This document shows, one piece after another, positions 42,177 through 50,956 of a stretch of DNA of 64,000 bases. The translations under genes were made by a program, and so were the position numbers. Location: assembly GCF_004104055.1 (NCBI RefSeq), contig NZ_QOVJ01000008.1, forward strand, positions 98,135 to 162,134. The letters are read 5' to 3'. The stretch's first letter is position 1, and the number at the start of each line of letters is the position of its first letter. Origin of the DNA: Leeuwenhoekiella aestuarii. Its GTDB lineage: Bacteria; Bacteroidota; Bacteroidia; Flavobacteriales; Flavobacteriaceae. The notes under the pieces are model-generated. The model had not been told where the DNA came from. It saw only the letters and a program-made list of their open reading frames with translations, and did no database searches.

Positions 42177-43592
42177 ATGTTTCAATTTACTGCAACCTAT
42201 ACCGACCTCTATCAGCTGAGCATGGCTCAGGTCTACTTCAATAAAAACCAAAATCAGCAGGCTGTTTTTGATTACTTTTTTAGAAAACTTCCATTTAAAG
42301 GTGGTTATGCGATCTTTGCAGGATTAGAAGAAATCCTTTCTATAATAGAAGATCTACGCTTTTCTGAAGAAGATATAGAATATCTCAAACAACACGATTT
42401 TGAACCAGAATTTTTAAATTATTTAAAGGATTTTCGCTTCCGCGGAACTATCAACTCTGTGGCTGAAGGCGAAATCGTTTTTCCTACTGCTCCTATTTTA
42501 CAGGTTGAAGCCAACCTGATCGAAGCACAAATTATTGAAACCATACTGCTCAACACCTTAAACTTTCAAACACTAATCGCGACCAAAGCGAGCCGTATTC
42601 GTAACGTAGCTGGAGACAAAACACTACTTGATTTTGGTTTACGCAGAGCTCAGGGGCCAGGTGGATATTACGCAACACGTGCAGCAATGGTAGGTGGTTT
42701 TAACGGTAGTAGCAATGTAATTACAGGGCGTGATTATAACATTTCTATTAGCGGGACAATGGCACACGCATTTGTACAAAGCTATGATGACGAATTGGTT
42801 GCTTTTAGAGATTTTGCCGAGAACAGACCCAAGAATTGTGTATTACTTGTAGACACGTACAATACCTTAAAAAGCGGAATGCCTAACGCAATAACCGTCG
42901 CAAAAGAAATGGAATCCAGAGGTCAAAAACTGCTTGCCATTCGTTTAGACAGCGGTGACCTTGCTTATCTATCTAAACAATGCCGCAAAATGCTGGATGC
43001 AGCAGGATTGGATTATGTGAAAATTGCTGCTTCTAATCAGCTAGATGAATATGTGATCCAAAGTTTACAAAATCAAAATGCACCTATAGATATTTATGGT
43101 GTAGGAACCAATCTTGTTATTGGTAAACCAGACGGTGCATTAGACGGTGTTTATAAGCTGTCTTTTGCAAATAATAAACCACGTATTAAAATTTCAGAAA
43201 GCATCTCTAAAGTTACGCTTCCACATAAAAAACAGGTGTATCGAATTTTTAATGAAGACGGCCAGCAAATAGGCGCAGATGCCATTGGCCTTGCTGATGA
43301 ATGGCATCTTAACCGTATGCATCACCCGGTAGAACCGTTTAAAAATCTTGTTATAGCAACACTAAAACAAGAAGCCTTGTTAAAACCCGTAATGCAAAAC
43401 GGAAAACGCAATCACCCCAAAAAATCGATCGAAGAAATTGCTAACTTCAGCAAACAACAATTGGCTTTGTTACCTGATGAATACAAACGGTTTGACAATC
43501 CGCATATTTACAAAGTAGGAATTAGTGATCGCCTAAAAGAAGAACGTGACCGCCTCATTGCCGAACATAAAAATCAGATAGATGATTATTAA
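42177..43592 (+). CDS. pncB: Nicotinate phosphoribosyltransferase
   Basis: Makes nicotinate mononucleotide from nicotinate and PRPP in the NAD salvage pathway. 471 residues, the size of the B. subtilis-type enzyme. Motifs: TDLYQLSMAQVYF at the start, LLDFGLRRAQGPGGYYATRAA, NVITGRDYNISISGTMAHAFVQSY, RLDSGDLAYLSKQCRKMLD, KIAASNQLDEYVI and YGVGTNLV. First gene of an apparent operon with a small secreted protein and pncA. Confidence 0.94.
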   Translation: MFQFTATYTDLYQLSMAQVYFNKNQNQQAVFDYFFRKLPFKGGYAIFAGLEEILSIIEDLRFSEEDIEYLKQHDFEPEFLNYLKDFRFRGTINSVAEGEIVFPTAPILQVEANLIEAQIIETILLNTLNFQTLIATKASRIRNVAGDKTLLDFGLRRAQGPGGYYATRAAMVGGFNGSSNVITGRDYNISISGTMAHAFVQSYDDELVAFRDFAENRPKNCVLLVDTYNTLKSGMPNAITVAKEMESRGQKLLAIRLDSGDLAYLSKQCRKMLDAAGLDYVKIAASNQLDEYVIQSLQNQNAPIDIYGVGTNLVIGKPDGALDGVYKLSFANNKPRIKISESISKVTLPHKKQVYRIFNEDGQQIGADAIGLADEWHLNRMHHPVEPFKNLVIATLKQEALLKPVMQNGKRNHPKKSIEEIANFSKQQLALLPDEYKRFDNPHIYKVGISDRLKEERDRLIAEHKNQIDDY

Positions 43593-44121
43593 ATTTTTCT
43601 CTTTTCTTTTTCTATTTATTTCACTGTCCTCATTTTCGCAAAGCGAAAAAACAGCAGGTTATTTGTCAAGAGAAGATAATGAAACTTGGTTGGCAAATTT
43701 TGAAAAGCTAGCCAGCAAAGACCTAAAACTAGAAGCGATTAAGCAAAAAACACTTAGCGATTCAGAGTATGTTGAGCCAAGACCCGGCATGTGTCTTACC
43801 GGCTTAAACAATAAACAACGTGCGGCTCTAAGAACAAGTAATAATACAAAGCCTAAACCTACTGCAGCTTGCAAAATACTGTTTGTATTACACACAGAAA
43901 ACACATACCCCATAGATCTACAGAAAAGTCCTCAATACATACCTTTAGTTAAAATGCTCAAAGCAGAAAACATAACGTCGGTACACGTTTTAAAAGGAAT
44001 ATCAGCTTCAGCATTATATGGCTCTCGGGCAAGTTGCGGGGTAGTGATAATGACTTCTGAAGATGATAGAATCACTGAAGCGTTACAAAAACTTAACAAC
44101 CAAAAAACAACCAAATCTTAA
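43582..44121 (+). CDS. Small secreted protein with a TonB-plug-like segment
   Basis: 179 residues, overlapping pncB by 11 nt. Signal peptide at about 1-19 (FFSFLFLFISLSSFS). The C-terminal half contains VLKGISASALYGSRASCGVVIMTSE, strongly resembling the end of TonB-receptor plug domains (xLKGxSAxALYGSRGANGVIxIT), but there is no barrel. Four Cys are visible in the mature part (PGMCLTG, AACKIL, RASCG and one more near these). It is wedged between pncB and pncA. Could be a plug-like or DUF4907-type domain with an independent role. Function unknown. Confidence 0.7.
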   Translation: MIIKFFSFLFLFISLSSFSQSEKTAGYLSREDNETWLANFEKLASKDLKLEAIKQKTLSDSEYVEPRPGMCLTGLNNKQRAALRTSNNTKPKPTAACKILFVLHTENTYPIDLQKSPQYIPLVKMLKAENITSVHVLKGISASALYGSRASCGVVIMTSEDDRITEALQKLNNQKTTKS

Positions 44122-44124
44122 AAT

Positions 44125-44733
44125 ATGAAAGCTCTCATTATAATTGATATGCAAAATGATTTTATGCCTGGTGGTGCACTTGCTGTTCCCGGTGGCGATC
44201 AGATCATTCCATTAGTAAATAAATTGCAAGAGAAATTTGACCTAGTCATTGCTACGCAGGATTGGCATCCTGAAAACCACTCTAGTTTTGCAGATAATCA
44301 TCATGATAAAGAAGACTTTGACACTACAATTATTGATGGTGTTGAGCAAACTCTTTGGCCCGTACATTGTATTCAAACAACAGATGGTGCCGATTTTCAC
44401 CCACATATGAATGCTGCTAAAATAGAAGCTATCTTCAGAAAAGGAACAGATCCTAAAATTGATAGTTACAGCGGTTTTTATGACAATGCACATAAAAAGT
44501 CAACAGGTCTTGCCGGTTTCTTAAAAGGAAAAGGAATCACCTCCTTATACTTCTGTGGTCTTGCTGCAGAATTCTGTGTGAGTTATTCAGTTTTAGATGC
44601 ATTAAATGAAGGGTTTAAAGTAACCTTATACGAAGATGCAACTCGCGCGCTAGACTCTGATGCCTTTGATCTGATGAAAGACAAAATTTACGAGAAAGGC
44701 GGGAGAATTAAACTCGCTGAAGAATTAGTGTAA
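44125..44733 (+). CDS. pncA: Nicotinamidase
   Basis: Deamidates nicotinamide to nicotinate, feeding PncB. 202 residues, isochorismatase fold. Catalytic triad Asp8 (IIIDMQNDFMPGGAL), Lys106 (FRKGTD) and Cys151 (GLAAEFCVSYSV). Metal ligands Asp46 and His48 (QDWHPENH) plus a His near WPVHCIQ. All expected residues are present. It follows the plug-like gene by 3 nt, completing a pncB-x-pncA unit, and a strong terminator follows. Confidence 0.96.
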   Translation: MKALIIIDMQNDFMPGGALAVPGGDQIIPLVNKLQEKFDLVIATQDWHPENHSSFADNHHDKEDFDTTIIDGVEQTLWPVHCIQTTDGADFHPHMNAAKIEAIFRKGTDPKIDSYSGFYDNAHKKSTGLAGFLKGKGITSLYFCGLAAEFCVSYSVLDALNEGFKVTLYEDATRALDSDAFDLMKDKIYEKGGRIKLAEELV

Positions 44734-44757
44734 GTTACCAAGTATTATATAAATCAC

Positions 44758-44789
44758 AAAGGCAGTTGCAATAAGCAACTGCTTTTTTT
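44758..44789. terminator. Terminator between pncA and the convergent lipoprotein gene
   Basis: GCAGTTGC-AATAA-GCAACTGC followed by seven T on the plus strand. It touches the end of the minus-strand gene at 44788. Confidence 0.88.
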
Positions 44790-45540
44790 ATTCTTTATTA
44801 GTTTTTGAGCTTTCTCCTGTTACAACTTTTAAATCACCGGTTTTTGCCTGAATTTCAGGAATCAAGAAAAAAGTATATAGCGTTTGCTTATCTAAAGCTT
44901 GGCTCATTTCTAAACGCTTAATAGGTGAACTTTTTGATCTCCAAATAACCGAATACGTCCCGATATCAAACTTCTGTGAAGCGTGGTCATTTCCGTAAGC
45001 AGTAGTACCAAAATTAATATCAGAATCTAAAGATGCTTCAGCAGTAAATGATTTCTCAAAGGGAACAAGATTCACCCAGCGCATTTGAGCCGTAGTTTTA
45101 CCTCCTTCATAATGATCATCCAGAAGACGCATCTGAGGTAAATAACCATTAGCGGTGCGCGCTTCAGCCCCACTAACGATACTATGCAATTGAGAAGAAG
45201 TTGTGGTCTGGTTAACAACTTGATTTTCTGACAATAGACCATAAATAAAAAGCGTGAATTTTCCTCCGGCAGCAAAACCAATTTTCTTCTCTAGAATAAC
45301 TTTTTCATGTACGACGACCTGAATTTGATACACGCCAGGCTTTATTTTATAATATGAAGTAAGGTCGCTATAATTTAGGCTGTACTTTTCGGTGGCACCA
45401 TCAGAAATAAGCTTCATACTAACCGCTGAATTTTCGACTAAAAAATCTCCCAATCGCAATTCAACATATTGATCACCTTTTTCTGAGCAACTTATAAAGT
45501 ATAGAAGAAAAACAGGAATTAGGTATTTAATCGCTCTCAT
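44788..45540 (-). CDS. Lipoprotein, DUF4397-like
   Basis: 250 residues with a lipoprotein signal (LLYFISCSEKG, lipid Cys about residue 18). Two similar beta-sandwich halves: the first with VSMKLISDGATEKYSLNYSDLTSYYKIKPGVYQIQVV, the second with AQMRWVNLVPFEKSFTA...YSVIWRSKSSPIKR. The xY(x)KIxPGxYQ pattern resembles DUF4397, but I am not certain. Its start overlaps the permease stop by 14 nt, so they form one transcript. Confidence 0.65.
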   Translation of the reverse strand: MRAIKYLIPVFLLYFISCSEKGDQYVELRLGDFLVENSAVSMKLISDGATEKYSLNYSDLTSYYKIKPGVYQIQVVVHEKVILEKKIGFAAGGKFTLFIYGLLSENQVVNQTTTSSQLHSIVSGAEARTANGYLPQMRLLDDHYEGGKTTAQMRWVNLVPFEKSFTAEASLDSDINFGTTAYGNDHASQKFDIGTYSVIWRSKSSPIKRLEMSQALDKQTLYTFFLIPEIQAKTGDLKVVTGESSKTNKE

Positions 45541-46819
45541 TTTGATTACTTCTTTTAATAGTATTTTTCAGTAAATAAGGTCTCCCCACAACAATTAATA
45601 AAACAAGTGCTCCCACAGCTACTAATGCTAAAGGCTTAGAAATTGAAAGTCTAAATACCAGTGCCAAACCTATTATTCCACTTATAATGATACCACATAG
45701 AGGTATCCATTTTTTTGAATCTGACTCTTTTAAAGCTATCCAATTCACAATACCAAAAGTGCATAAAAACGCTAGACTGGCTGCTTCCACAAGTGAACTT
45801 AGACTCCCTATTACCGCCATACCTGCAGCCAAAGCCCCGAGAAGAATAATAGAACGATCTGGCACATCGTTAGTATTTGTATGGTTAAACCAAGAAGGTA
45901 ATTCGTTTTGTTTTGCAATACGTTTAGATAGATTTGCGGTGGAGAATAATGTCGAATTTATTGCTGCGGCCGTTGCAAATGCAGCAGCAATAGTCATAAC
46001 TATGATTCCGGTTTTTCCAAATGCATTTTGAGCAGATATGCTGAGTGCTATCTCTTTAAAACGCACAAGAGATAATGCACCTCCTAGCATAGTCGCTCCA
46101 AGAGCAACGAGGATATAAAGTATAACTACAAACCCAACAGCACTTAGTAACGTAGGCATTAAATACTTTTTAGGCTTTTTTATTTTACTATACTCATACG
46201 TAAGCAGCTGAAAACCTTCGTAAGCCATAAATATGGCCGCCCCTCCTATAAGGCTTGACCAAAACGGTCTGGGTTCAATTCCCGAGACTAATTGATTTGG
46301 ATCCCAGTTGATAATCCCATAAATCGCCAGGCTAAATAGTACGATGAGATTGACAGAAACTATTGCTATTTCTACTTTAGAGAGTTTACCTACACCAGCA
46401 AGATTAAGAACGACTAAAGATGCTACGATTGTCAACGCAAGCAAACGAGTTATTAACGGATCAAAATTGAATGCAAAAGATACATAGTGACCAAAAGCGA
46501 AAGCGTAAACTGAAATAGTCAAAACATAACCCAGAATCAACATCCAGGCCAGATTACCTGCCATATTTTTAGCTTTGATTGCTTCTAAAAAAACAAATAC
46601 CCCACCTTCTTTATGAAATTTTTTAGTCAGGAAAACGTAGCTGTATGCAGAAGGTAATGCAACTAATCCGGTTAATAAAAAGGCCAACCACGCCCATTGA
46701 GCTGAAACTGCGATTACTACGCCAAGTACGGTATAAATACCTCCACCTACCATTCCACCAGCAGCTAACGCCCAAACAGCTAATACTCCTAAAGATTTTG
46801 ATGACTTTGAGCCCATCAC
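45527..46819 (-). CDS. APC-superfamily amino-acid permease
   Basis: 430 residues and about 12 hydrophobic segments. The N-terminal signature is LGVLAVWALAAGGMVGGGIYTVLG (TM1, substrate-binding glycines), with ALPSAYSYVFLTKKFHKEGGVFVFLEA (TM2-3) and GGAAIFMAYEGFQLLTYEYSKIKKPKKYL (TM6). Resembles the basic/neutral amino-acid transporters of the APC family. Substrate not predictable. Upstream of and overlapping the lipoprotein gene. An ATG at 46816 is an alternative start. Confidence 0.87.
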   Translation of the reverse strand: MMGSKSSKSLGVLAVWALAAGGMVGGGIYTVLGVVIAVSAQWAWLAFLLTGLVALPSAYSYVFLTKKFHKEGGVFVFLEAIKAKNMAGNLAWMLILGYVLTISVYAFAFGHYVSFAFNFDPLITRLLALTIVASLVVLNLAGVGKLSKVEIAIVSVNLIVLFSLAIYGIINWDPNQLVSGIEPRPFWSSLIGGAAIFMAYEGFQLLTYEYSKIKKPKKYLMPTLLSAVGFVVILYILVALGATMLGGALSLVRFKEIALSISAQNAFGKTGIIVMTIAAAFATAAAINSTLFSTANLSKRIAKQNELPSWFNHTNTNDVPDRSIILLGALAAGMAVIGSLSSLVEAASLAFLCTFGIVNWIALKESDSKKWIPLCGIIISGIIGLALVFRLSISKPLALVAVGALVLLIVVGRPYLLKNTIKRSNQNESD

Positions 46820-46957
46820 TAAGTTATTTCTATTTAGTGTTCAATTTAGAAAACCTATTATTTATTATCTCAAGTCAAACCGTATTTACAATAGATTTAA
46901 CCTTCACCAAATGAATTTACCAATCGCTTTAAACTATATTTTGCAAAAAGATTTATT

Positions 46958-47662
46958 ATGATTTTAGGCGGAATAGATGGCTGCAAATATGGATGGGTTG
47001 TTATCACTAAATCTCAATCTATTTTTCAATATTTCTTCATTAAAAAAATCGAAGAGCTAACAGAATTATTCAAAAACCAAAAGGCCCGATTTTTTATTGA
47101 TATTCCTATTGGTTTATCATCTAGAGAATTCACTAGAACAGTTGATACCCGGTTAAGATCTGAACTAGGCCCCAGAAGCTCAACTGTTTTTAACGCTCCG
47201 TGCAGGCCGGCAGTATATGAATCAGACAGACAAAAGGCCAAAAAATTAAATATTCAAATTGAGGGTAAAAATCTATCTGAACAAACCTTGAATATAAAAG
47301 ACAGAATTCAAGAAGTTGACAAGTATATTTTTAAAAATAATGCTGCTATTTAACTATTAGAAAGTCACCCTGAGATTTGTTTTAAATACCTCAACCACAC
47401 GCAAATTATACACTCTAAAAAATCAGACAAAACAGGTATTAAACAACGCCTATCTCTTTTGAAAAAATATGAGCCCGGTATTGAAAAAAACTATAATAAA
47501 ATCCTTGAAGAAACCAAACGCAAAGAAGTTAAGAGAGATGACATTTTAGATGCGCTTTGCCTCTGCATTTCTAATTCTCTAGCATACCCAGATCAAACCA
47601 GCTATATTGAAGATCTTAACAAGATAGACAAGCGACAAATCCCTATTAAAGTTGCATTCTAA
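46958..47662 (+). pseudogene. DUF429-family gene split by an in-frame TAA
   Basis: Two open stretches in the same frame, 46958-47350 and 47354-47662, are separated only by TAA at 47351-47353. The first (131 codons) has MILGGIDGCKYGWVV, FFIDIPIGLSSREFTRTVDT, RLRSELGPRSSTVFNAPCRP and LSEQTLNIKDRIQEVD; the second (102 codons) starts LLESHPEICFKYLN and ends with DDILDALCLCISNSL. Together they make a complete DUF429 protein of about 234 residues in the family order. A single nonsense change (for example from CAA or GAA) explains it, and the rest looks intact, so the inactivation is recent or a sequencing error. It could also be read through. Confidence 0.85.
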
Positions 47663-47870
47663 GATTCATCAACATAAAATTTCACTAAACACATTGATTT
47701 GTAAGGAATTCCGTAATGTTTTTTTTAGAATTTGATTTAAATTGCTCCTGATTAAAAGTCCCTACCTTTTTACAAAATCCCAACTTACTGAAAATCAACA
47801 TTACTATTTAAATAGCATCTTGTTTATAAAAAGCAAAAGCTTGGTTTAGCAATTTATCAAACTTAATTTA

Positions 47871-48272
47871 ATGCAGTTACTTTTCAAAAAACGTAGGGTT
47901 TATTTAAACCTAATAATAGGTATAACTTGTGTGCTTCTTGTTCTGTCTAAATTTATCATCAAAGAGCCTATCAATTGGCTTGATTACGCAATGCTTGTCT
48001 TAGCCTTGTATTATTTTACTCAGTATTATTTTAATTATAAATTTCAATACCTTACGATAACAGATAAAGAAATAGTCAAACAGCGGATTATCTATAAAAA
48101 AGCAATCCCTATTAAAGAAGTAAGACGGTTCTACCGCAATAAAGCAGGAGACTATGTTATTGAAGGAAGTAAAAAAAAGATTAAAATTAATCCTTTAGAG
48201 GTACAACCCGAATCACTTAGAAAATTCAAACATTTTACTTCGCGGTTAAAAGTAGCTAAAGAGATTTTTTAG
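47871..48272 (+). CDS. Hypothetical two-helix membrane protein
   Basis: 133 residues. A basic start (MQLLFKKRRVYLN), two hydrophobic segments (about 13-30 and 38-53), then a cytoplasmic beta-rich part (FQYLTITDKEIVKQRIIYKKAIPIKEVRRFYRNKAGDYVIEG) like a small bacterial PH domain. Similar layout to the gene at 52869, but I see no clear sequence similarity. Function unknown. Confidence 0.65.
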   Translation: MQLLFKKRRVYLNLIIGITCVLLVLSKFIIKEPINWLDYAMLVLALYYFTQYYFNYKFQYLTITDKEIVKQRIIYKKAIPIKEVRRFYRNKAGDYVIEGSKKKIKINPLEVQPESLRKFKHFTSRLKVAKEIF

Positions 48273-48529
48273 AGCATCATCAACTAATTTATCAGCAATG
48301 ATCTATAAATTTCGTTTAGCTTAATTACAAAATTTTAAAGCTAATCAGATATTCTACAAAAACTATTAATCTATATTCTGTTATCTCAGATCTACTGAAT
48401 GCAAAAGTTAGACGCTTAACTAATCCTAGTTAAAGCAGATATTGATAAAATATTGTAATCTAAGCAACAGCCAACTCTAGATTAATGAATTGGCTGTTTT
48501 TTTGTCTACTTTTAAAAGAAAATTCAACT
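48273..48529. other. 257-nt region ending in a hairpin, no gene
   Basis: AT-rich. A hairpin AACAGCCAA...TTGGCTGTT with seven T follows at about 48467-48501. No ORF. The hairpin is a likely terminator for the gene at 47871 or for a small RNA encoded between (see findings). Confidence 0.5.
48467..48501 (+). terminator. Terminator-like hairpin upstream of the DoxX-like gene
   Basis: AACAGCCAA (48467-48475) pairs with TTGGCTGTT (48490-48498), then T-run. It lies about 200 nt beyond the nearest upstream stop, so what it terminates is unclear. The in-frame ATG at 48485 is inside it and is not the DoxX-like start. Confidence 0.6.
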
Positions 48530-48889
48530 ATGATTTACCCTTGGCATCTTTACCTGATGGCGGCTATGTATATAATTGCCGGCATTATGCACTTTATAAA
48601 ACCTAAAGCTTATTTGCGCATAATGCCAAGATATTTACCGGCTCCTAAGAGTTTGGTTTATTTGAGCGGCTTTGCTGAAATTCTTCTTGGAGTTGGGTTA
48701 TGTTTTTCAGAAACAAAAAATACAGCGATCTGGTTAATTATTTTGATGCTTGCCGTTTTTTTACTCGTCCATTTTTATATGTTATCTTCTAAAAAAGCAG
48801 GGCTCAATTTACCCTCTTGGGTTTTATGGGGAAGAGTTTTTTTACAATTTGGTTTGATGTACTGGGCTTATTTTTATTTAACAGTATAA
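48530..48889 (+). CDS. DoxX-like small membrane protein
   Basis: I start at 48530 (119 residues); the ATG at 48485 is within a terminator hairpin. Four membrane helices: MYIIAGIMHFI, LSGFAEILLGVGLC, AIWLIILMLAVFLLVHFYML and RVFLQFGLMYWAYFYL. AGIMHFIKPKAYLRIMPRYLPAP is characteristic of the DoxX/MauE-related group found in Bacteroidota. Molecular function unknown. Followed by a terminator. Confidence 0.82.
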   Translation: MIYPWHLYLMAAMYIIAGIMHFIKPKAYLRIMPRYLPAPKSLVYLSGFAEILLGVGLCFSETKNTAIWLIILMLAVFLLVHFYMLSSKKAGLNLPSWVLWGRVFLQFGLMYWAYFYLTV

Positions 48890-48919
48890 AAAAAGCCTTT
48901 GCTAAATTAGCAAAGGCTT
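48888..48919. terminator. Bidirectional terminator
   Basis: Stem AGCCTTTGCTAA/TTAGCAAAGGCT next to A7. Best oriented for the minus-strand gene ending at 48942, but also shortly after the stop at 48889. Confidence 0.85.
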
Positions 48920-48941
48920 ATAAATGATTGATTATAATTTC

Positions 48942-49526
48942 TTATTTGATCTCAATTTGCTTTGAGAAATAATCTTTACCTACAGACACTCCTATTCTGT
49001 AATTACCAGATGGCAATTCCTGAAAGTTTAGTGCTTGCTTCACTACTAGGTTATGATCTGTAAGAGATTCTATAATAGAACCATTCTCATCATATACACG
49101 AGTAGTAGTTTTTACTTCTTTAGGGTTTGTAAAAGAAATCATTACGATATCATCTTGAACTTTGTAGTTAGGCTTAAAGATAGTTTTGCTTTCGTCCTTA
49201 ATAACATCTAATCCTTTATACTCTTTTTTAATGGTAGTATAAGATTTAGCATAATCATCTTCATATATAAGATAATACTTTCCTACAGGAAGTTCTTCTA
49301 GACTTAATGTTTTTGTATCATTAGCGACACTACCTGCATATTCTGTATAAAGACGCTCTCCGTCACCATCCTCAAGATAAATCTGAGCTCCTTCAATCGC
49401 ATTTGTGTATTCTACTTGAACCATAAAGTTCTCGTTAACCGTCACTGCAATTCCATCTGCTGCACTGGCATTTAAACTAAAAGCTAATGTCAATGCTAAT
49501 ACCAAAGTTTTAATACTTGTTTTCAT
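48942..49526 (-). CDS. Secreted protein with two Ig-like halves, unknown
   Basis: I start at 49526 (194 residues, MKTSIKTLVLALTLAFSLNASA), giving a proper signal peptide; the longer frame from 49562 does not. The mature part has two related units: VNENFMVQVEYTNAIEGAQIYLED...LEELPVGKYYLIYED and VQDDIVMISFTNPKEVKTTTRVYDENG...FQELPSGNYRIGVSVG. This resembles DUF3244-like secreted proteins, though not certain. Divergent from an AraC gene, with operator-like sites between them. Confidence 0.7.
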   Translation of the reverse strand: MKTSIKTLVLALTLAFSLNASAADGIAVTVNENFMVQVEYTNAIEGAQIYLEDGDGERLYTEYAGSVANDTKTLSLEELPVGKYYLIYEDDYAKSYTTIKKEYKGLDVIKDESKTIFKPNYKVQDDIVMISFTNPKEVKTTTRVYDENGSIIESLTDHNLVVKQALNFQELPSGNYRIGVSVGKDYFSKQIEIK

Positions 49527-49566
49527 AGGTTTGGTTTTTTGTGAGTGATTTAATTTATTCACATTG

Positions 49567-49624
49567 CAAATGTATGGTGGTAATTCACTCTAAAATAGAA
49601 CCCATTGTGCTAAATTATGTGCTA
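49567..49624. promoter_or_regulatory. -7 box and two direct TGTGCTA repeats between the secreted protein and araC-1
   Basis: On the minus strand, TACATTTG (49574-49567) fits the -7 box of the gene starting at 49526. There is no good -33 element, but TGTGCTA occurs at 49606-49612 and 49618-49624, 12 bp apart, at about -44 to -62. A third copy in inverted orientation (TAGCACA) is at 49687-49693. This layout fits activator binding. Confidence 0.45.
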
Positions 49625-49745
49625 TTTTAACTTAACAAATATCTTTTTATTTATTTTTGTGAAAACTATATATATTTAGGTTAATATAGCACAAGTTATA
49701 AGTTAAACGCTTGTCTAAATTTATACTGAACTAACAGTTAAGCCC

Positions 49746-50624
49746 ATGATTAAATCTCCAAAACCAGCATTTGAGAAAATTGAACCCGGTTTTGGCAGTT
49801 CATTTTCATACCGCATGTATGATGAAAATCACGAAAACAACAACCACAATTTCTGGCATTATCATCCTGAACTTGAATTAGTTTATGTAAAGGGCGGTAC
49901 AGGTAAGAGACAAGTAGGTAGTCACATTTCTTATTACCGCAATGGAGAACTCATACTCATAGGTTCTAATTTACCCCACTGTGGCTTTACAGATTCATTA
50001 AATAATTACGAACGTGAAACTGTTATACAAATGCGTCCAGACTTTTTAGGAGAGTCTTTTTTTAATATTCCTGAAATGCGAAGTATAAAAGCTCTCTTTG
50101 AGCGCGCTAAAATGGGCATTGTCTTTCACGGGGAATTAAAGAGAGATGTAGGCGCCAAAATTGAAGCATTAAAAGATGTATCAAATTACGAACGTTTATT
50201 GGGCTTACTTGAAATTTTAAAACTCTTAGAAATTGCAGATAAATACACAGTTCTCAATGCACAAGGATTTATTTTAGAGACTGAATTACAAGATAATAAT
50301 CGAATTAATATAATTTTCAATTTTGTAAAGGAAGAGTTTAAAAGACAAATCACTCTTGAAGAAATTTCTGAATTAGTTAGTATGACCGTTCCTGCCTTTT
50401 GCAGATATTTCAAAAAAATTACCGGAAAAACATTTACTCAATTTGTAAATGAATATCGACTTGTCCATGCTGCAAAACTTCTTCATGAAAAACCGATAAG
50501 TATTACAGATGTTTGTTTTGAAAGTGGGTTTAATAATTTTAGTCACTTTAATAAACAGTTCAAAAAGTTTACAGGTAAAACACCATCTACATATCGTAAT
50601 GAACTCAAATTTATTGTCTCCTAG
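49746..50624 (+). CDS. AraC-family transcriptional regulator (1)
   Basis: 292 residues. N-terminal cupin-like sensor: HNFWHYHPELELVYVKGGTGKRQVGSHISYYRNGELILIGSNLPHCGF (about 32-80), with the His/Glu pattern of such domains. C-terminal double HTH: FKRQITLEEISELVSMTVPAFCRYFKKITGKTFTQFVNEYRLVHAAKLL and ISITDVCFESGFNNFSHFNKQFKKFTGKTPSTYR. Divergent from the secreted protein at 48942, the likely target. Ligand unknown (sugar-type cupin). Confidence 0.9.
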   Translation: MIKSPKPAFEKIEPGFGSSFSYRMYDENHENNNHNFWHYHPELELVYVKGGTGKRQVGSHISYYRNGELILIGSNLPHCGFTDSLNNYERETVIQMRPDFLGESFFNIPEMRSIKALFERAKMGIVFHGELKRDVGAKIEALKDVSNYERLLGLLEILKLLEIADKYTVLNAQGFILETELQDNNRINIIFNFVKEEFKRQITLEEISELVSMTVPAFCRYFKKITGKTFTQFVNEYRLVHAAKLLHEKPISITDVCFESGFNNFSHFNKQFKKFTGKTPSTYRNELKFIVS

Positions 50625-50956
50625 AATATTATAGCCGTTTTAACTGAATTCTAAACACTTAATTTACTTTCAAATTTTTACTATTTAACAAATAGTTTTG
50701 TTAAATAGAATTTTATTAGGAGATTACACGTTTAGACTATTTATTTTAACTAAACTATTTACTACCAGCTAAACTAATAGTCAACTAGACTTTAAAACTT
50801 TTAGCAAACTAATACATCTTAAGTCATTTTCTTAATTTTTTGTTAAATTAGATGCGATTGTAAAAATCCCCTTAAAATACTGTAACTTTTAAACAGCCCT
50901 AATGACATATATATCCCCTTTGATGCTACACAAAAATCTACTAAACTCAAAATGCC
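50625..50956. other. 332-nt AT-rich spacer between two AraC genes
   Basis: Contains a 28-bp inverted repeat at 50681-50708 and an area of repeated ACTAAACTA/AATAGTC motifs at about 50727-50785 with GACTATT...AATAGTC ends. No ORF of note and no consensus promoter. Confidence 0.6.
50681..50708. repeat. 12-bp perfect inverted repeat with 4-nt loop
   Basis: CTATTTAACAAA-TAGT-TTTGTTAAATAG, 57 nt after the first AraC stop. AT-rich, no GC stem, so it is a weak terminator at best, or a protein-binding site. Confidence 0.65.

Noticed and set aside
47459..47662. Separate small gene of 67 residues
   Set aside because: Same frame as the upstream DUF429 ORF and homologous to its C-terminal half; one broken gene explains both.
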